From assembly GCF_027105055.1 (NCBI RefSeq), contig NZ_CP114264.1:3100001-3164000 (forward strand): a stretch of DNA of 64,000 nucleotides. Reading direction: 5' to 3'. Position numbers and translations under genes: made by a program. Each line of letters starts with the position of its first letter. Within the stretch, counting starts at the first letter, position 1. Shown here in pieces: positions 1-10,500 of this stretch. The notes beneath the pieces were generated by a model that was not told the origin of the DNA, did not search any database, and saw only the letters and a list, made by a program, of their open reading frames with translations. Source of the stretch: Acinetobacter sp. TR3 (GTDB taxonomy: Bacteria; Pseudomonadota; Gammaproteobacteria; Pseudomonadales; Moraxellaceae).

Positions 1-209
1 TTGCGCAGTTAGCTCAATTAGAAGGACTCAAAGACTTACGAAAAATCCAAGTTCGTCTAAGAAACAAAATGAATGTTCCTCGTGAACCTTCTCCCCCATC
101 TAAAACACTTTCTTCAGAAACCCAAGAGCAGTTACGCAGCGCCGCTGAATATGTGAGCGACCCTAAGCTTAGCCAAGCTTTACTACGTTTGGCAAGCAAT
201 AAAAAGTAA
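1..209 (+). CDS. dciA: DciA-like (DUF721) protein, C-terminal part
   Basis: Partial gene cut by the window edge; the reading frame is open from base 3 to a TAA at 207-209, giving about 68 C-terminal residues. The tail is polar, proline-rich in the middle and ends in a short helix rich in Ala, Leu and Arg (AEYVSDPKLSQALLRLASN), a pattern I associate with DUF721/DciA proteins, which help load the replicative helicase DnaB. Convergent placement against lpxC matches the lpxC/DUF721/secA neighbourhood of pseudomonads and Acinetobacter. Without the N-terminal KH-like domain the family call is partly contextual. Confidence 0.55.
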   Translation, partial: AQLAQLEGLKDLRKIQVRLRNKMNVPREPSPPSKTLSSETQEQLRSAAEYVSDPKLSQALLRLASNKK

Positions 210-307
210 ACCACTTATCTTAGGTATTGAAATATACACTTATTTTATGTGAACTAAATCTCAACTTTTATTGTTATAATATAACATAGTCAATAAAAGA
301 CAATGAC

Positions 308-1210
308 TTATGTCACACTCACATAAGAAATCGGACAATCATTATCGTTATTAAATGTTACAATTTCATAACTACTCGGATCATTTTGAACATTGCGTAA
401 CAGCTGATTATTGAGTGCATGCCCTGATTTATAGCCATCAAACTTAGCAATTACCTGATGACCTAATAAATATAAATCACCAACAGCATCTAAAATCTTA
501 TGACGCACGAACTCATCAGCAAAGCGTAATCCCTCTTCATTAACCACACCTGTATCATCAACACCAATCGCGTTCTCTAAGCTCGCCCCTAAAGCCAGAT
601 TATTCGCCTTTAAATAATCAAGATCTTTCATAAAGCCGAAAGTTCGCGCTTCACTGACTTCGTATACAAAAGTTTCCGTTGAAAAATCAATCGACACGGA
701 TTGGTATTCTTTAGCAAATGCGGGATGATCAAAATCAATCGTAAAGTTGAGTTGAAAACCTGAATGCGGGGTGAAAATAGCACGCTTATCTTCAATGAGT
801 GCTTCAACAGGTTTTAGAATTCTAATAAATTTCTTTGGTGCATCTTGCTCTGCTAACTCACCTTGCATGAGTAAATAAATAAATGGACCTGCACTGCCAT
901 CCATAATAGGTACTTCGGAAGCGGAGACCTCGATGATTAAATTATCAATGCCTAATCCCGCTATAGCACTCATCACATGCTCAATCGTACCGACTTTTAT
1001 ATCTTCTCGGACAAGATTGGAACACATAAATGCTTCTTGAATGAGTAAAGCATTCGCAGGAATTTCTACAGGAGGATTGAGGTCAATACGGCGAAAGATA
1101 ATACCTCCATCAATATGGTGAGGAACAAAATTAATCAGCACCTTTTGACCACTATGCAGACCAATACCGCTCGCTTTCACCACACGCTTGAGAGTACGTT
1201 GTTTCACCAT
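308..1210 (-). CDS. lpxC: UDP-3-O-acyl-N-acetylglucosamine deacetylase
   Basis: Catalyses the committed step of lipid A synthesis in the cytoplasm, a zinc-dependent deacetylation. The 300-residue length is normal for the family. The zinc ligands can be placed at His78 (in IEHVMSA), His237 and Asp241 (in [11 protein letters not shown]), with the general base Glu77 and catalytic His264 (in KSGHALNN). It lies downstream of ftsZ on the same strand but behind a strong ftsZ terminator, so it probably has its own promoter in the 1211-1262 gap. It converges with the dciA-like gene. Identification is secure. Confidence 0.97.
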   Translation of the reverse strand: MVKQRTLKRVVKASGIGLHSGQKVLINFVPHHIDGGIIFRRIDLNPPVEIPANALLIQEAFMCSNLVREDIKVGTIEHVMSAIAGLGIDNLIIEVSASEVPIMDGSAGPFIYLLMQGELAEQDAPKKFIRILKPVEALIEDKRAIFTPHSGFQLNFTIDFDHPAFAKEYQSVSIDFSTETFVYEVSEARTFGFMKDLDYLKANNLALGASLENAIGVDDTGVVNEEGLRFADEFVRHKILDAVGDLYLLGHQVIAKFDGYKSGHALNNQLLRNVQNDPSSYEIVTFNNDNDCPISYVSVT

Positions 1211-1261
1211 ACCATGACAACTTCATTTGCAAAAACCGATATAAGTTAGCATATTTTGCCA

Positions 1262-1299
1262 TTTTAAAAAAATAAAAAAGGGAGCAATTACTTGCCCCC
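1262..1299 (-). terminator. Rho-independent terminator after ftsZ
   Basis: Read on the minus strand, a 7-bp stem (GGGGGCA pairing with TGCTCCC, one G-U) with a 6-base loop is followed by a long T-rich tract. It sits 23 bases past the ftsZ stop and should separate ftsZ from lpxC transcription. Confidence 0.8.
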
Positions 1300-1321
1300 T
1301 CTCTCTAAACATATGATTTTA

Positions 1322-2506
1322 TTATTTACGCTGCTGATTTTTCAGATAGTCTTGAATACTCATTGGCGATGAACGTGGTGTAGAACTTGGCGCTGCTGTA
1401 GCAGGTACGTCTACATTTGCACGTTTACTGATCGCTGGAACATCATCTTCATCAACTGGCTGCTGAGCAACTGCTTGAACAGGTGCATGATGTGCAGTCA
1501 CTGTACGTTTCTTATGTTCAACTTCAGATGCATTACGGGTCAAACCAGTCGCAATCACAGTGACACGAAGTTCATCACGTGCATCAGGATCAAATACCGT
1601 ACCGTAGAAGATTTCACCTTCATCCAAATCAACAATTTGATTCACGACATCCGTAATGATTTCAGTTTCACGCAAGGTAATATCATCACCACCCGTGATA
1701 TTGATCAATACACCTTTCGCATTGATAATATTCACATTATCCAATAACGGGCTACGAATCGCTTGTTCAGCAGCTTGGCGCGCACGGTCTTCACCACGAC
1801 CCAAACCCGCACCCATCATAGCATAACCACGAGTACTCATGGCTGTTTTCAAGTCTGCAAAGTCTAGGTTAATATGACCACGATTTACAACCAAGTCAAA
1901 GATACTACGAACGGCATTTAATAATACGTCATCTGCCTTTTTATAGGCATCTTTCATTGAAATATCGCCATAAACGCTGAGTAAGCGTTGGTTTGGAATG
2001 ATAATCAGTGAGTCAACATGAGCCTCTAATGCATCTATCCCTTTTTCAGCTGATTTTTGACGGCGACGACCTTCGAAATTAAACGGGGTCGTTACTACAC
2101 CTACGGTCAAGATGCCCATTTCTTTAGCAACTTCAGCCACAACTGGCGCAGCACCTGTTCCAGTACCACCACCCATCCCCGCGGTTACGAATACCATATC
2201 CGTACCTTCAAGGTGTTGGCGAATCACTTCGCGGCTTTCTTCAGCTGCGATTTGTCCAACTTCAGGGTTTGCACCTGCACCTAATCCACGCGTACTTTGC
2301 TCACCTAATTGGATTTTAAAAGGGGCATTCATGCTATCAAGTGCCTGTTTGTCAGTATTGGCACAAACAAACTTTACACCTTGAATATCGGATTGCACCA
2401 TATGTTGGACAGCATTACCACCACCACCACCAACACCAAATACTGTGAAACGGGCTTGACCGTTGCCATCGTCTAGTTCATCTTCTATAAATTCAAATGA
2501 GGCCAT
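1322..2506 (-). CDS. ftsZ: Cell division GTPase FtsZ
   Basis: Tubulin-like GTPase that forms the Z-ring at mid-cell. The tubulin signature GGGTGTG is at residues 112-118, the N-terminal nucleotide-binding [11 protein letters not shown] at about 23-33, followed by a T7-loop region rich in Asp. A variable Pro/Ala/Thr linker leads to a conserved C-terminal peptide ([12 protein letters not shown]), the part that in other FtsZ proteins binds FtsA and ZipA. Length 394 is typical. A 166-base gap separates it from ftsA and could carry a dedicated ftsZ promoter; a strong terminator follows it. Confidence 0.98.
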   Translation of the reverse strand: MASFEFIEDELDDGNGQARFTVFGVGGGGGNAVQHMVQSDIQGVKFVCANTDKQALDSMNAPFKIQLGEQSTRGLGAGANPEVGQIAAEESREVIRQHLEGTDMVFVTAGMGGGTGTGAAPVVAEVAKEMGILTVGVVTTPFNFEGRRRQKSAEKGIDALEAHVDSLIIIPNQRLLSVYGDISMKDAYKKADDVLLNAVRSIFDLVVNRGHINLDFADLKTAMSTRGYAMMGAGLGRGEDRARQAAEQAIRSPLLDNVNIINAKGVLINITGGDDITLRETEIITDVVNQIVDLDEGEIFYGTVFDPDARDELRVTVIATGLTRNASEVEHKKRTVTAHHAPVQAVAQQPVDEDDVPAISKRANVDVPATAAPSSTPRSSPMSIQDYLKNQQRK

Positions 2507-2672
2507 GACCTTTAAATTTCCTAATATATTAAGTGGCAGTCACTTCAGCCCGTTACTGCCCTGATTTTTAAAACAACCGATGTTTAGGATGCTGTTCAAT
2601 AATACATAGCTTGTCAAGTACAACGACTCACTATTACAACTTCCTAACAATTTTCCCCAAAATAAGTACAAC

Positions 2673-3935
2673 TTAAAATATGGCTTTTAATTTGCTATTT
2701 AATGCATTCCAACCATTCGTAACACGATCCATGAAACTACGATCATTGGCTTCTTCCGGCTCTTCTACTGCATCCTGCAAATCACTTTGGCTAAACATCA
2801 ATAATCCTGAAGCTGTCGCATACATTGAACGACGTAAGGCCGCAAGATGCTGGTCTTCAGCATAAACCTGTAAAGGTGGATTACCCAAATGTGCAGATAC
2901 ACCAAGCATACGACGTGCCAAATTCACCATACCTTCAATTTGACAAGCATCACCTGTGAGTACAACCCCATGATATAAACCATGTATTGCCCCACTATGC
3001 TCCAATTCTTCACGAATTAATGTAAAGATTTCTTCATAGCGCGCAATAATAATTTCTGCAAGCTCAATACGACTAATGGTCTGTTGTCCATCAATCGCTT
3101 GCACTTGGATCATATGGTCAGGTTTCACTACACTGAGATCAACACAACCATGTAAAATTTTAATACGTTCAGCTTCTTCAGTGGTCGTTTGTAAAACCGC
3201 TGCAATATCGCGGGTCACATTTTCACCACCACGTTGCAAGGTACGTACTAAAGCTAAACGACCATCTAAATATACTGCGATATTAGTAATCCCTGCACCA
3301 ATATCAACTAAGCATACGCCATATTCTTTTTCATCTTTGAGCAAACTAGCTTCAGCCGTAGCTAAACTAGATACCACCATTTTCTCTACCCCGATATTCG
3401 CACCTTTCATGGCACGATCAAGGTTTTGCATGGTACTAATCGGCATCATCATCAATTGATAATGCCCGGTCATGCTATGAGCCGACATATTGACTGGGTT
3501 CTGCACCCATTCAGCCGAATCACCCAACTCGAAGCCTAATGGAACAGCACTCGCAAGATAATAATCTGGCGATACATGGCTCGCCTTGGCTAACTCTAAT
3601 GCTCTAACCACTTCATTTGTCGTAATAATATGATCATGATTAGCTACTGGTGTACGGCCTGATGCATAAAAACTTTGCAATTCAGTACTTGGAATTGACA
3701 CCCATGCGCTATGGATACGACACTCAGCCATATCTTCGGCTTCAGAGACTGCATTTTTAATCGCAGCAATCACCTTATCCAAGCTCACAATTTTGCCTTT
3801 AACCATGCCTCGGTTGCGAGCAGTTGCCATGCCAATCACTTGGATCTTATCCGGTGCATGGACCTTACCAATCAAAACTGAGACTTTATGCGTCCCAATA
3901 TCAATCGCAACAACTGAGGAAACAGCTTCACTCAT
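2673..3935 (-). CDS. ftsA: Cell division protein FtsA
   Basis: Actin-fold ATPase that tethers FtsZ to the membrane. The N-terminal phosphate-1 segment (VVAIDIGTHKVSVLIG) and the later VCLVDIGAGITNIAVY and VVLTGDACQIEG segments form the nucleotide site; the C-terminus ends in an amphipathic helix (NGWNALNSKLKAIF), the membrane-targeting sequence. I chose the ATG at 3935 (MSEAVSSVV, 420 aa) because this matches the usual FtsA N-terminus; the frame stays open to a TTG at 3992, just after the ftsQ stop, which would add 19 non-conserved residues. Part of ftsQ-ftsA-ftsZ. Confidence 0.96.
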   Translation of the reverse strand: MSEAVSSVVAIDIGTHKVSVLIGKVHAPDKIQVIGMATARNRGMVKGKIVSLDKVIAAIKNAVSEAEDMAECRIHSAWVSIPSTELQSFYASGRTPVANHDHIITTNEVVRALELAKASHVSPDYYLASAVPLGFELGDSAEWVQNPVNMSAHSMTGHYQLMMMPISTMQNLDRAMKGANIGVEKMVVSSLATAEASLLKDEKEYGVCLVDIGAGITNIAVYLDGRLALVRTLQRGGENVTRDIAAVLQTTTEEAERIKILHGCVDLSVVKPDHMIQVQAIDGQQTISRIELAEIIIARYEEIFTLIREELEHSGAIHGLYHGVVLTGDACQIEGMVNLARRMLGVSAHLGNPPLQVYAEDQHLAALRRSMYATASGLLMFSQSDLQDAVEEPEEANDRSFMDRVTNGWNALNSKLKAIF

Positions 3936-4000
3936 TACTTCATTACCATATCTTTTGTTGTTTAGTACGGGCAAACTGCCTGTTATTTTCAAGCCACGTA

Positions 4001-4858
4001 TTATGGCTTTGCCTGAATTGCCCCTGCAAGGCTTGTGTCATCAATCGTTACAACTAACTGACCGTTGACAATCTTTGGCGGGATTGCGTTTTTCCATTGA
4101 ATGGCCAAGCCATTCCGATAACGCAAATCAATTGCTGAGATTTTCGACCATACAGGTTTGAGATCCGTTTGTGCCAAATGGCTTAAGCGTTGAAGCTTGT
4201 TCATGGTTTGATCTTGATCCACAATAATCCGTAGACCCGAATCAAACTGCATAAACCACGTCATTCGCTCTGTTAAATACAATTCTTTTAATCTTAAATT
4301 CGCTGGATGAAACAGTTGATTAATTTCATTATAGCGACGCATCATCATTTTGGATTGGCTGACTGGCCCATGTAAAAGTGGCAAGTTTGGATGTACTTTT
4401 AATATAGCTTCACTAAAGACATCACCATTATCACTGAGCAAACGCCCTGTTCCCCAACGCGCAATTGCGTGACGCGGCATAACTCTTACACGAATCCCAT
4501 TCGGCCAAGCTCGTGATACCACGACACGGTCAACCCAAGACACTTTTAGCGCCTGATCTCGAATTTGCTCTAAATCGGAAGTGAAATAGTTATCTTTGAT
4601 AATTGGACTTAGATATTGCACTAACTGCTGATTTTCAATATCCGAGTTAGTCCCAACCACCTGTAATTGTGCGACTTTTGCATCAGTCATCACTTTATAT
4701 AAGCCATAGAGACCAATTGCCAATACAATAAAAGCAATGATCAACAACGCCCAGCCACCTGCATTCATCATTTTTTGTTTCTGTGAAGGCGGTTTCTCAT
4801 GAATCGAGCTAATGGCTGGCCGTATTTTACGGCGCATAGAAGCAGGGAGTTGAGCCAT
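4001..4858 (-). CDS. ftsQ: Cell division protein FtsQ
   Basis: Bitopic inner-membrane divisome protein. A basic, proline-containing cytoplasmic tail (residues 1-32) precedes one transmembrane helix (about 34-56), then a periplasmic POTRA domain (from VAQLQVVGTN) and a beta-rich FtsQ domain with the family segment RVRVMPRHAIARW. Length 285 is normal. It starts six bases after the ddlB stop and ends just upstream of ftsA, the classical ddlB-ftsQ-ftsA order. Confidence 0.94.
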   Translation of the reverse strand: MAQLPASMRRKIRPAISSIHEKPPSQKQKMMNAGGWALLIIAFIVLAIGLYGLYKVMTDAKVAQLQVVGTNSDIENQQLVQYLSPIIKDNYFTSDLEQIRDQALKVSWVDRVVVSRAWPNGIRVRVMPRHAIARWGTGRLLSDNGDVFSEAILKVHPNLPLLHGPVSQSKMMMRRYNEINQLFHPANLRLKELYLTERMTWFMQFDSGLRIIVDQDQTMNKLQRLSHLAQTDLKPVWSKISAIDLRYRNGLAIQWKNAIPPKIVNGQLVVTIDDTSLAGAIQAKP

Positions 4859-4864
4859 ATATCA

Positions 4865-5791
4865 TTAAGCCGATTGGGTTAAAGTTTGCTCTAAAATTGC
4901 AACACAGAGCTGATCGAAACTATAACCTACGGCTTGAGCTGCTTTAGGCACTAAAGAATGACTGGTCATTCCCGGTACGGTATTGACTTCTAACAACCAG
5001 AAATTGCCTTGCTCATCCTGCATTGCATCAATACGCCCCCAACCTTCCGCACCAACTGCTTGAAAAGCACGTAGACACAATGCTTGTAAGCTTTTCTCTT
5101 CATCTTCGCTTAAACCACAAGGAATGCCATATTCCACGTCATTGCGTTGATACTTTGCCTCATAGTCATAGAAAGCAACGTCTGCTGGCGGTTGTAAACG
5201 AATCACAGGCAGCGGTTGTCCATTCAAGAATGAAATGGTGAATTCACGACCCGTAATCCACTTTTCAGCCATCACGATAGCGTCATGCTGTGTCGCTTTC
5301 TCAATCGCAGCCGCAAAATCTTCTGCTTTTTCAACCTTACTCATGCCAACACTTGAGCCCTCATGTACTGGCTTGATAATGACAGGTAATCCTAAGTCTG
5401 CCACGACAGCATCTAGGTCAGAATCTTTGGTAATAATGCGATATGGTGCGGTCGGTAAATCGCTCCCTTGCCAAATTTGTTTGGTTTTGACTTTGTCCAT
5501 CCCAATCGCAGAACCCTGCACACCCGTGCCTGTGTATGGAAGGTTTAACCACTCCAACACACCTTGGATCTGACCATCTTCACCACCACGACCATGCAAT
5601 ACGATAAAAGCACGATCATAACCGACTAACTCAGTCACGCTTCGCTCTTGTGGATCAAATGCTTCTGCTTGCACACCTGAGCGCAACAAAGCCTCTAAAA
5701 CGGCTTGACCACTATCCAATGACACAGCACGTTCAGCCGACTTCCCACCAAACAACACAGCAACTTTGCCGAATTTTGCAGCATTTGACAC
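4865..5791 (-). CDS. ddlB: D-alanine--D-alanine ligase B
   Basis: ATP-grasp ligase making the D-Ala-D-Ala dipeptide for peptidoglycan. Visible signatures are the N-terminal VAVLFGGKSAERAVSL, the HGRGGEDGQIQGVLE segment, the ATP-binding KPVHEGSSVGMSKV, and the C-terminal LLEVNTVPGMTSHSLVP metal-binding motif. Length 308 is standard. It lies between murC and ftsQ. The 91-base gap from murC is almost entirely a palindromic repeat, so ddlB may still be read through from murC. Confidence 0.97.
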   Translation of the reverse strand: MSNAAKFGKVAVLFGGKSAERAVSLDSGQAVLEALLRSGVQAEAFDPQERSVTELVGYDRAFIVLHGRGGEDGQIQGVLEWLNLPYTGTGVQGSAIGMDKVKTKQIWQGSDLPTAPYRIITKDSDLDAVVADLGLPVIIKPVHEGSSVGMSKVEKAEDFAAAIEKATQHDAIVMAEKWITGREFTISFLNGQPLPVIRLQPPADVAFYDYEAKYQRNDVEYGIPCGLSEDEEKSLQALCLRAFQAVGAEGWGRIDAMQDEQGNFWLLEVNTVPGMTSHSLVPKAAQAVGYSFDQLCVAILEQTLTQSA

Positions 5792-5826
5792 GTTTATATC
5801 CTTAAAAAAACTTCATATATTCTATT

Positions 5827-5894
5827 AAATTCCTCTCCATCTCCCTTTTCAAAGGGAGGAGTTCCCCCTTTAACAAAGGGGGTTAGGGGGATTT
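5827..5894. repeat. Twin-hairpin palindromic intergenic repeat
   Basis: Two adjacent hairpins, CTCCCTTT/AAAGGGAG at 5841-5858 and CCCCCTTT/AAAGGGGG at 5864-5882, with related flanks (AAATTCCTCTCC on one side, GGGGGATTT on the other). The form is that of a small non-coding repeat. One edge supplies the last codons and stop of murC. Confidence 0.7.
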
Positions 5895-7334
5895 GGCATA
5901 CAAACGATGCTGAGCCAATTCTACCGAAATTGCGCCCACGTTACCCGCGCCTTGTGTTAATAGCAAGTCATTCGCTTGTAACACTTTTTGTAAAACATTC
6001 GGCAAATTGCCATCAACTGGATCAACTAGAATCGGTTCAACTTCACCACGTAAACGAATACTGCGTGCCAAAGCACGGCTATCCGCACCCACAATCGGTT
6101 TTTCACCTGCTGGATAGACTTCCAGTAATAACAGTTGATCCACTTGCGATAACACATCGACGAAATCATCAAAACAATCACGGGTACGACTATAACGGTG
6201 TGGTTGGAACAACATTACCAAACGACGGTCGGGATGGCTGGCACGCGCTGCTTTAATGGTGGCTTCTACCTCTTTCGGATGGTGACCATAGTCATCGACC
6301 AATTTCACCAAGCCTTCGCCCACTTCAAATTCACCTTGAACTTGGAAGCGACGACCCACTCCACTGAAGCCTTCTAAAGCACGGCAAATCGCACCATCAG
6401 AAACACCTTCATCAGTTGCCACACCAATCGCAGCCAATGCATTCAAGACATTATGCAGACCTGGTTGATTGATAGTGACGCGTAATGGCTCACGATCTTT
6501 ACGCAGTACAGTAAAGTGCGATTGCATACCTTCTTGTACCACATCGACTGCACGAATATCGTTATCTTCACCAAAACCGTAAGTCAAAGTTGGACGACCA
6601 ATACGAGGAAGAATTTCACGAATATTAGCATCATCACCACAGACGACTGCCAAACCATAGAATGGTAAATTATGTAAGAACTGAATAAAGGTATCTTTTA
6701 ACTTATCAAAGCTACCTTCATAAGTGTCCATATGATCTGCATCAATATTGGTCACGATCGCAGCCATCGGTTGCAAATACAAGAAAGATGCATCTGACTC
6801 ATCGGCTTCTGCAACGATAAAACGGCTTTCACCCAGTGCAGCATTGACACCTGTGCTATTCAGCAAACCACCAATCACGTAAGTTGGATCTAGATTTTCT
6901 TCTGCCAACATCGTCGTTAATAAACTGGTTGTTGTGGTTTTACCATGTGTCCCTGCAACTGCAATACCGTGACGATAACGCATCAACTCACCTAGCATTT
7001 CTGCACGGCGCACAATCGGTGTGCGTTGTTCAATCGCGGCTTTAATTTCTGGATTTTCAGGATCAATCGCAGTTGATACTACTAGCACATTGGCATTTTT
7101 AATATTTTCAGCCGAATGCCCAATATAAACTTTAATACCATTGCTTTCGAGTTGCGCTGTGGTCTTTGAGGCTTTAATGTCTGAACCAGAAATTTTATAA
7201 CCTTGATTGGCCAATACCTCGGCGATACCACACATCCCCGCACCACCAATCCCAACAAAGTGGATATGTTTAATACGGCGCATTTCCGGCACTTTGATGA
7301 GCTTTTTGGCTTGGTTTGGATTTTTTGGAGACAT
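5883..7334 (-). CDS. murC: UDP-N-acetylmuramate--L-alanine ligase
   Basis: Adds the first amino acid (L-Ala) to UDP-MurNAc in the cytoplasm. The Mur-ligase fold is shown by the N-terminal [16 protein letters not shown], the ATP P-loop [10 protein letters not shown], the conserved [15 protein letters not shown] and the C-terminal [13 protein letters not shown] region. Length 483 is typical. It follows murG by 13 bases. The final residues KSP and the TAA stop are encoded by the edge of the palindromic repeat at 5827-5894, so the native C-terminus may have been altered slightly. Confidence 0.97.
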   Translation of the reverse strand: MSPKNPNQAKKLIKVPEMRRIKHIHFVGIGGAGMCGIAEVLANQGYKISGSDIKASKTTAQLESNGIKVYIGHSAENIKNANVLVVSTAIDPENPEIKAAIEQRTPIVRRAEMLGELMRYRHGIAVAGTHGKTTTTSLLTTMLAEENLDPTYVIGGLLNSTGVNAALGESRFIVAEADESDASFLYLQPMAAIVTNIDADHMDTYEGSFDKLKDTFIQFLHNLPFYGLAVVCGDDANIREILPRIGRPTLTYGFGEDNDIRAVDVVQEGMQSHFTVLRKDREPLRVTINQPGLHNVLNALAAIGVATDEGVSDGAICRALEGFSGVGRRFQVQGEFEVGEGLVKLVDDYGHHPKEVEATIKAARASHPDRRLVMLFQPHRYSRTRDCFDDFVDVLSQVDQLLLLEVYPAGEKPIVGADSRALARSIRLRGEVEPILVDPVDGNLPNVLQKVLQANDLLLTQGAGNVGAISVELAQHRLYAKSP

Positions 7335-7347
7335 AAATAAACTCGAA

Positions 7348-8445
7348 TTACAATTTTTTAATCAGATCAACCACATGCTGAGTTGCATTCGGTTGTGCTT
7401 GTTGACGTGCTTTAATTGCCATTTCAGACAGTAGTTGGCGATTTAATAATGTGGCTAACAACTCATCTAAAACAGCGGGTGTCATGTCTGCTTGTTGACA
7501 AATCTTCGCAGCGCCGACATTTGCTAAAAATTTCGCATTTGCGGTCTGGTGATCATCCACTGCGATAGGCAGCGGAACAAACACTGCAGCAAGACCTGCA
7601 GTTGCGACTTCTGTAACCGTTAATGCGCCAGCACGGCAAATAATTAAATCAGCGTCACTGTAGGCTTTTGCCATATCATGAATAAATGGCTCAACTTGAA
7701 TATTCAAACTTGCAGGCGCACCCTGATAACGCTCACGCGTTGTATCTTGCTGATTTTGGCCACATTGATGAAACACATTCAATGGAACATTGACCTTTTT
7801 CAGAGCTTCAGGCAAACGTTCATTTAGTGCTTGTGCACCCAGTGAACCACCAACAATCAAAATATTCAGTGGTAATCGTTCTTGCTCACGGGTTTGATAA
7901 CGCCATGATGGGTTCAAAATCGCAGTAATTTCAGCACGCACAGGATTGCCTGTGGTCACGACTTTATCACTGTTTGCAAATGTATTTGGAAAAGCCTGAC
8001 ACACGGTCTTGGCAATACGCGCCAATTGGGTGTTGGTAAATCCTGCAATGGCATTCTGTTCATGGATTAACACAGGAATACCGAGTAAACGTGCAGCCAA
8101 GCCACCGGGTCCAGCGACATAACCACCGAAACCCGCCACAGCATCAATGTTTAATTGCTTCATATAGCGCATCGCGCTTAATGTTGCTTTTAGAATTTTA
8201 AATGGCGCACTCAGCTTACGTAAAATACCATTACCACGCACACCCTGAATATCAATTTGATAAATCGGAATATTTTGATCTTTAAGTAACCGATTTTCCA
8301 TTCCTGTAGGCGTCGCTAACCAAGAGACTTGGCAGCCTTCTTGTTGCAGTTGTTTGGCAACAGCAAGCGCAGGGAAAACATGCCCACCTGTACCAGCGGC
8401 CATCATCATGACATGTTTAGCTTTGTTCTGTGGTGAATTGGTCAC
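7348..8445 (-). CDS. murG: UDP-GlcNAc--lipid I N-acetylglucosaminyltransferase MurG
   Basis: Peripheral membrane glycosyltransferase (GT28) converting lipid I to lipid II. Signatures are the glycine-rich [13 protein letters not shown] at residues 18-30, the second loop [19 protein letters not shown], the third [12 protein letters not shown], and the UDP-GlcNAc-binding segment [25 protein letters not shown]. Length 365 fits. It is the first gene of the murG-murC-ddlB-ftsQ-ftsA-ftsZ run; mraY, murD and ftsW are not in the window. The 226-base gap upstream is the likely promoter region. Confidence 0.97.
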   Translation of the reverse strand: MTNSPQNKAKHVMMMAAGTGGHVFPALAVAKQLQQEGCQVSWLATPTGMENRLLKDQNIPIYQIDIQGVRGNGILRKLSAPFKILKATLSAMRYMKQLNIDAVAGFGGYVAGPGGLAARLLGIPVLIHEQNAIAGFTNTQLARIAKTVCQAFPNTFANSDKVVTTGNPVRAEITAILNPSWRYQTREQERLPLNILIVGGSLGAQALNERLPEALKKVNVPLNVFHQCGQNQQDTTRERYQGAPASLNIQVEPFIHDMAKAYSDADLIICRAGALTVTEVATAGLAAVFVPLPIAVDDHQTANAKFLANVGAAKICQQADMTPAVLDELLATLLNRQLLSEMAIKARQQAQPNATQHVVDLIKKL

Positions 8446-8671
8446 GGTCTAATTCTTCAACTCAAAAGAAGGTTATCGTCTATTGTTTTCGGGAGTTATT
8501 CTAATCCTAAAGCTTCATTCACGAAAAGCGAATTTCACCTGTTTACAACAGAAAGCTAAGCTTTTTTTAATTCTTTGTTGAAAACAAGGTTCTGCCAATA
8601 TCCAAACGCCCATTTGCACATAAATTTAATCGAAATACAAACGGGCAGTTTGGTCAAAAAATGGCGTAATC

Positions 8672-9616
8672 TTAGCTGTTTCGCCCCACTTCTAGCACAT
8701 CAAATAAATCGTCTGCAATCGAGGTTCCAAATTGGGCATCAATCTCACGGATACAGGTCGGACTGGTGACATTAATTTCAGTCACATAGTTACCAATCAC
8801 ATCGAGACCGACAAAAACCAAACCTTTTTCACGCAGGAAAGGCCCAACTTTCGCCGCAATCATTTTGTCATTTTCAGTGAGTGGACGTGCCTGACCTAGA
8901 CCACCTGCCGCCAAATTACCTCGTACTTCACCATTTTGCGGAATACGCGCTAAACAATATGGAATCGGTTCACCATTGACCATCAAGATACGCTTATCAC
9001 CTTCAACAATTTCAGGAATATAGCGTTGTGCCATGATTGGACATGTACCCATTTCGGTGAGCATTTCCAAAGTTGAACCAATATTTACCCCATCTTGGTA
9101 TAAACGGAAAATACCCATCCCACCCATACCATCCAAAGGTTTCACAATCACATCACCATGTTCTTTGATGAATTCACGAATCAAGCTTTGTTGTGAAGTC
9201 ACTAAAGTTGGTACTTGAAGTTCTGGAAATTGAGTCGCGAACAACTTTTCATTACAGTCGCGTAGCGATTGTGGTTTGTTAATAATCCATGCCCCTTCAC
9301 GTTCAGCTTGTTCCAGAATATAAGTGGTATAGACAAAATTCATATCAAACGGTGGGTCTTTGCGCATCAGCACCACATCGTAATCCGCCAATGACTCTTT
9401 GCGCTTCTCGCCCAACTCATAATAATGATCGTAATCTTCAAAAACTTGGAGTGGTGAAATCAAACCAAAAGCTTTGCCTTGATCAATATATAAATCGTGT
9501 TGTAATGCATAACCCAATTCATGACCGCGACGGCTTGCCGCCCATAACATTGCCATCGTGGAATCTTTCTTGAGATTCACCGTTTCGATTGGGTCCATCA
9601 CCACAAGTACACGCAT
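8672..9616 (-). CDS. gshB: Glutathione synthetase
   Basis: ATP-grasp enzyme joining gamma-glutamylcysteine and glycine, the second step of glutathione synthesis. Clear family segments are the N-terminal VLVVMDPIETVNLKKDSTMAM, the MRKDPPFDMNFVYTTYILE block, the glycine loop VKPLDGMGGMGIF and the C-terminal VTEINVTSPTCIREI. Length 314 is typical. It lies apart from gshA (39083-40660), as usual in gammaproteobacteria. Confidence 0.97.
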   Translation of the reverse strand: MRVLVVMDPIETVNLKKDSTMAMLWAASRRGHELGYALQHDLYIDQGKAFGLISPLQVFEDYDHYYELGEKRKESLADYDVVLMRKDPPFDMNFVYTTYILEQAEREGAWIINKPQSLRDCNEKLFATQFPELQVPTLVTSQQSLIREFIKEHGDVIVKPLDGMGGMGIFRLYQDGVNIGSTLEMLTEMGTCPIMAQRYIPEIVEGDKRILMVNGEPIPYCLARIPQNGEVRGNLAAGGLGQARPLTENDKMIAAKVGPFLREKGLVFVGLDVIGNYVTEINVTSPTCIREIDAQFGTSIADDLFDVLEVGRNS

Positions 9617-9770
9617 AGTTTGACGCTCATATTTTTAATCTTGGCAAAAAGTATAGCGAAGTTTGTTGATGTTGTTTAAACAAGTTATGTAATTATTAAA
9701 TCTAAAAAATTCTAATTTATTCAAATCACTAGATTCGATTTATTTAAATAGACGATTTTCTGAGTGATAA

Positions 9771-9814
9771 AAATAAAAAATTACTGGTAGATGATTTCGA
9801 TACCAGTAATTTTT
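9771..9814 (-). terminator. Terminator after the glutathione peroxidase gene
   Basis: A long stem (AAAATTACTGGTA pairing with TACCAGTAATTTT) around an 11-base loop, T-rich on the minus-strand exit, 25 bases beyond the gpx stop. It is nearly symmetrical and may act on both strands. Confidence 0.75.
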
Positions 9815-9838
9815 AAAGCATTGCATTTTAAAATCAAA

Positions 9839-10321
9839 TTAAGCCAATAGTTTTTGAATATCTTTGCTAATTTTTTCAGGTTTGGTGGTTGGTGAATAGC
9901 GTTTGATGACTTCACCATTTTGGTTAATCAAAAACTTGGTGAAATTCCATTTGATGCTTTCACTACCTAAAATGCCTTTGGCTTCTGAAGTGAGATATTT
10001 ATAAATCGGATGTGCATTTGAACCATTCACATCGACTTTGGCAAACATAGGGAATGACACACCATAGTTGCGTTGACAGAAGCTGCCTATTTCCTCATTA
10101 CTTGATGGGTCTTGGTTGGCAAACTGGTTACATGGAAAGCCTAAAATCACCAAACCTTGTTGTTGATAGTCCTGATATAGCTTCTCAAGTCCTTCGAATT
10201 GTGGGGTTAAGCCACATTGACTTGCCGTGTTCACCACCAATAAAACTTTGCCTTGATAATCTGCTAAGTTCTTTTGCTCGCCTTCTAAAAGTTCAGCCTG
10301 AAAATCATAAATTGTCGTCAT
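9839..10321 (-). CDS. Glutathione peroxidase family protein
   Basis: Reduces hydrogen peroxide or lipid hydroperoxides with thiol cofactors. The peroxidatic Cys36 lies in [11 protein letters not shown]; Gln70 (CNQFANQDP), Trp125 and Asn126 (KWNFTKF) complete the catalytic tetrad, and a second cysteine in GSFCQRNYG at position 82 is a possible resolving Cys, as in the thioredoxin-dependent, BtuE-like members. It is cysteine- rather than selenocysteine-based. Length 160 fits. It is divergent from an OhrR-type regulator with a shared palindrome between them, which suggests peroxide-responsive control. Confidence 0.92.
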   Translation of the reverse strand: MTTIYDFQAELLEGEQKNLADYQGKVLLVVNTASQCGLTPQFEGLEKLYQDYQQQGLVILGFPCNQFANQDPSSNEEIGSFCQRNYGVSFPMFAKVDVNGSNAHPIYKYLTSEAKGILGSESIKWNFTKFLINQNGEVIKRYSPTTKPEKISKDIQKLLA

Positions 10322-10399
10322 ACAACATCTCGCTCTGATTCAATCAATCTTATTTGCTTAATAGCTTTGTCTATTTGTTCAGCTATGCGAATTAATATT

Positions 10400-10420
10400 G
10401 CACACAATTATATTGTGCGC
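10400..10420. promoter_or_regulatory. Candidate OhrR operator between gpx and ohrR
   Basis: CACAAT, a 3-base spacer and ATTGTG form an exact palindrome at 10403-10417, extending imperfectly to 10400-10420. A further GCACAAT half-site lies at 10432-10438. Known OhrR operators are similar A/T-rich inverted repeats. Binding is inferred from position in the divergent promoter region. Confidence 0.5.
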
Positions 10421-10500
10421 AAGTTAATTATGCACAATATACTTTTTGCATTAAGCAAACTATACTGTGATTTCGCAAAGATGACGTTGAGGAGCAAAGC

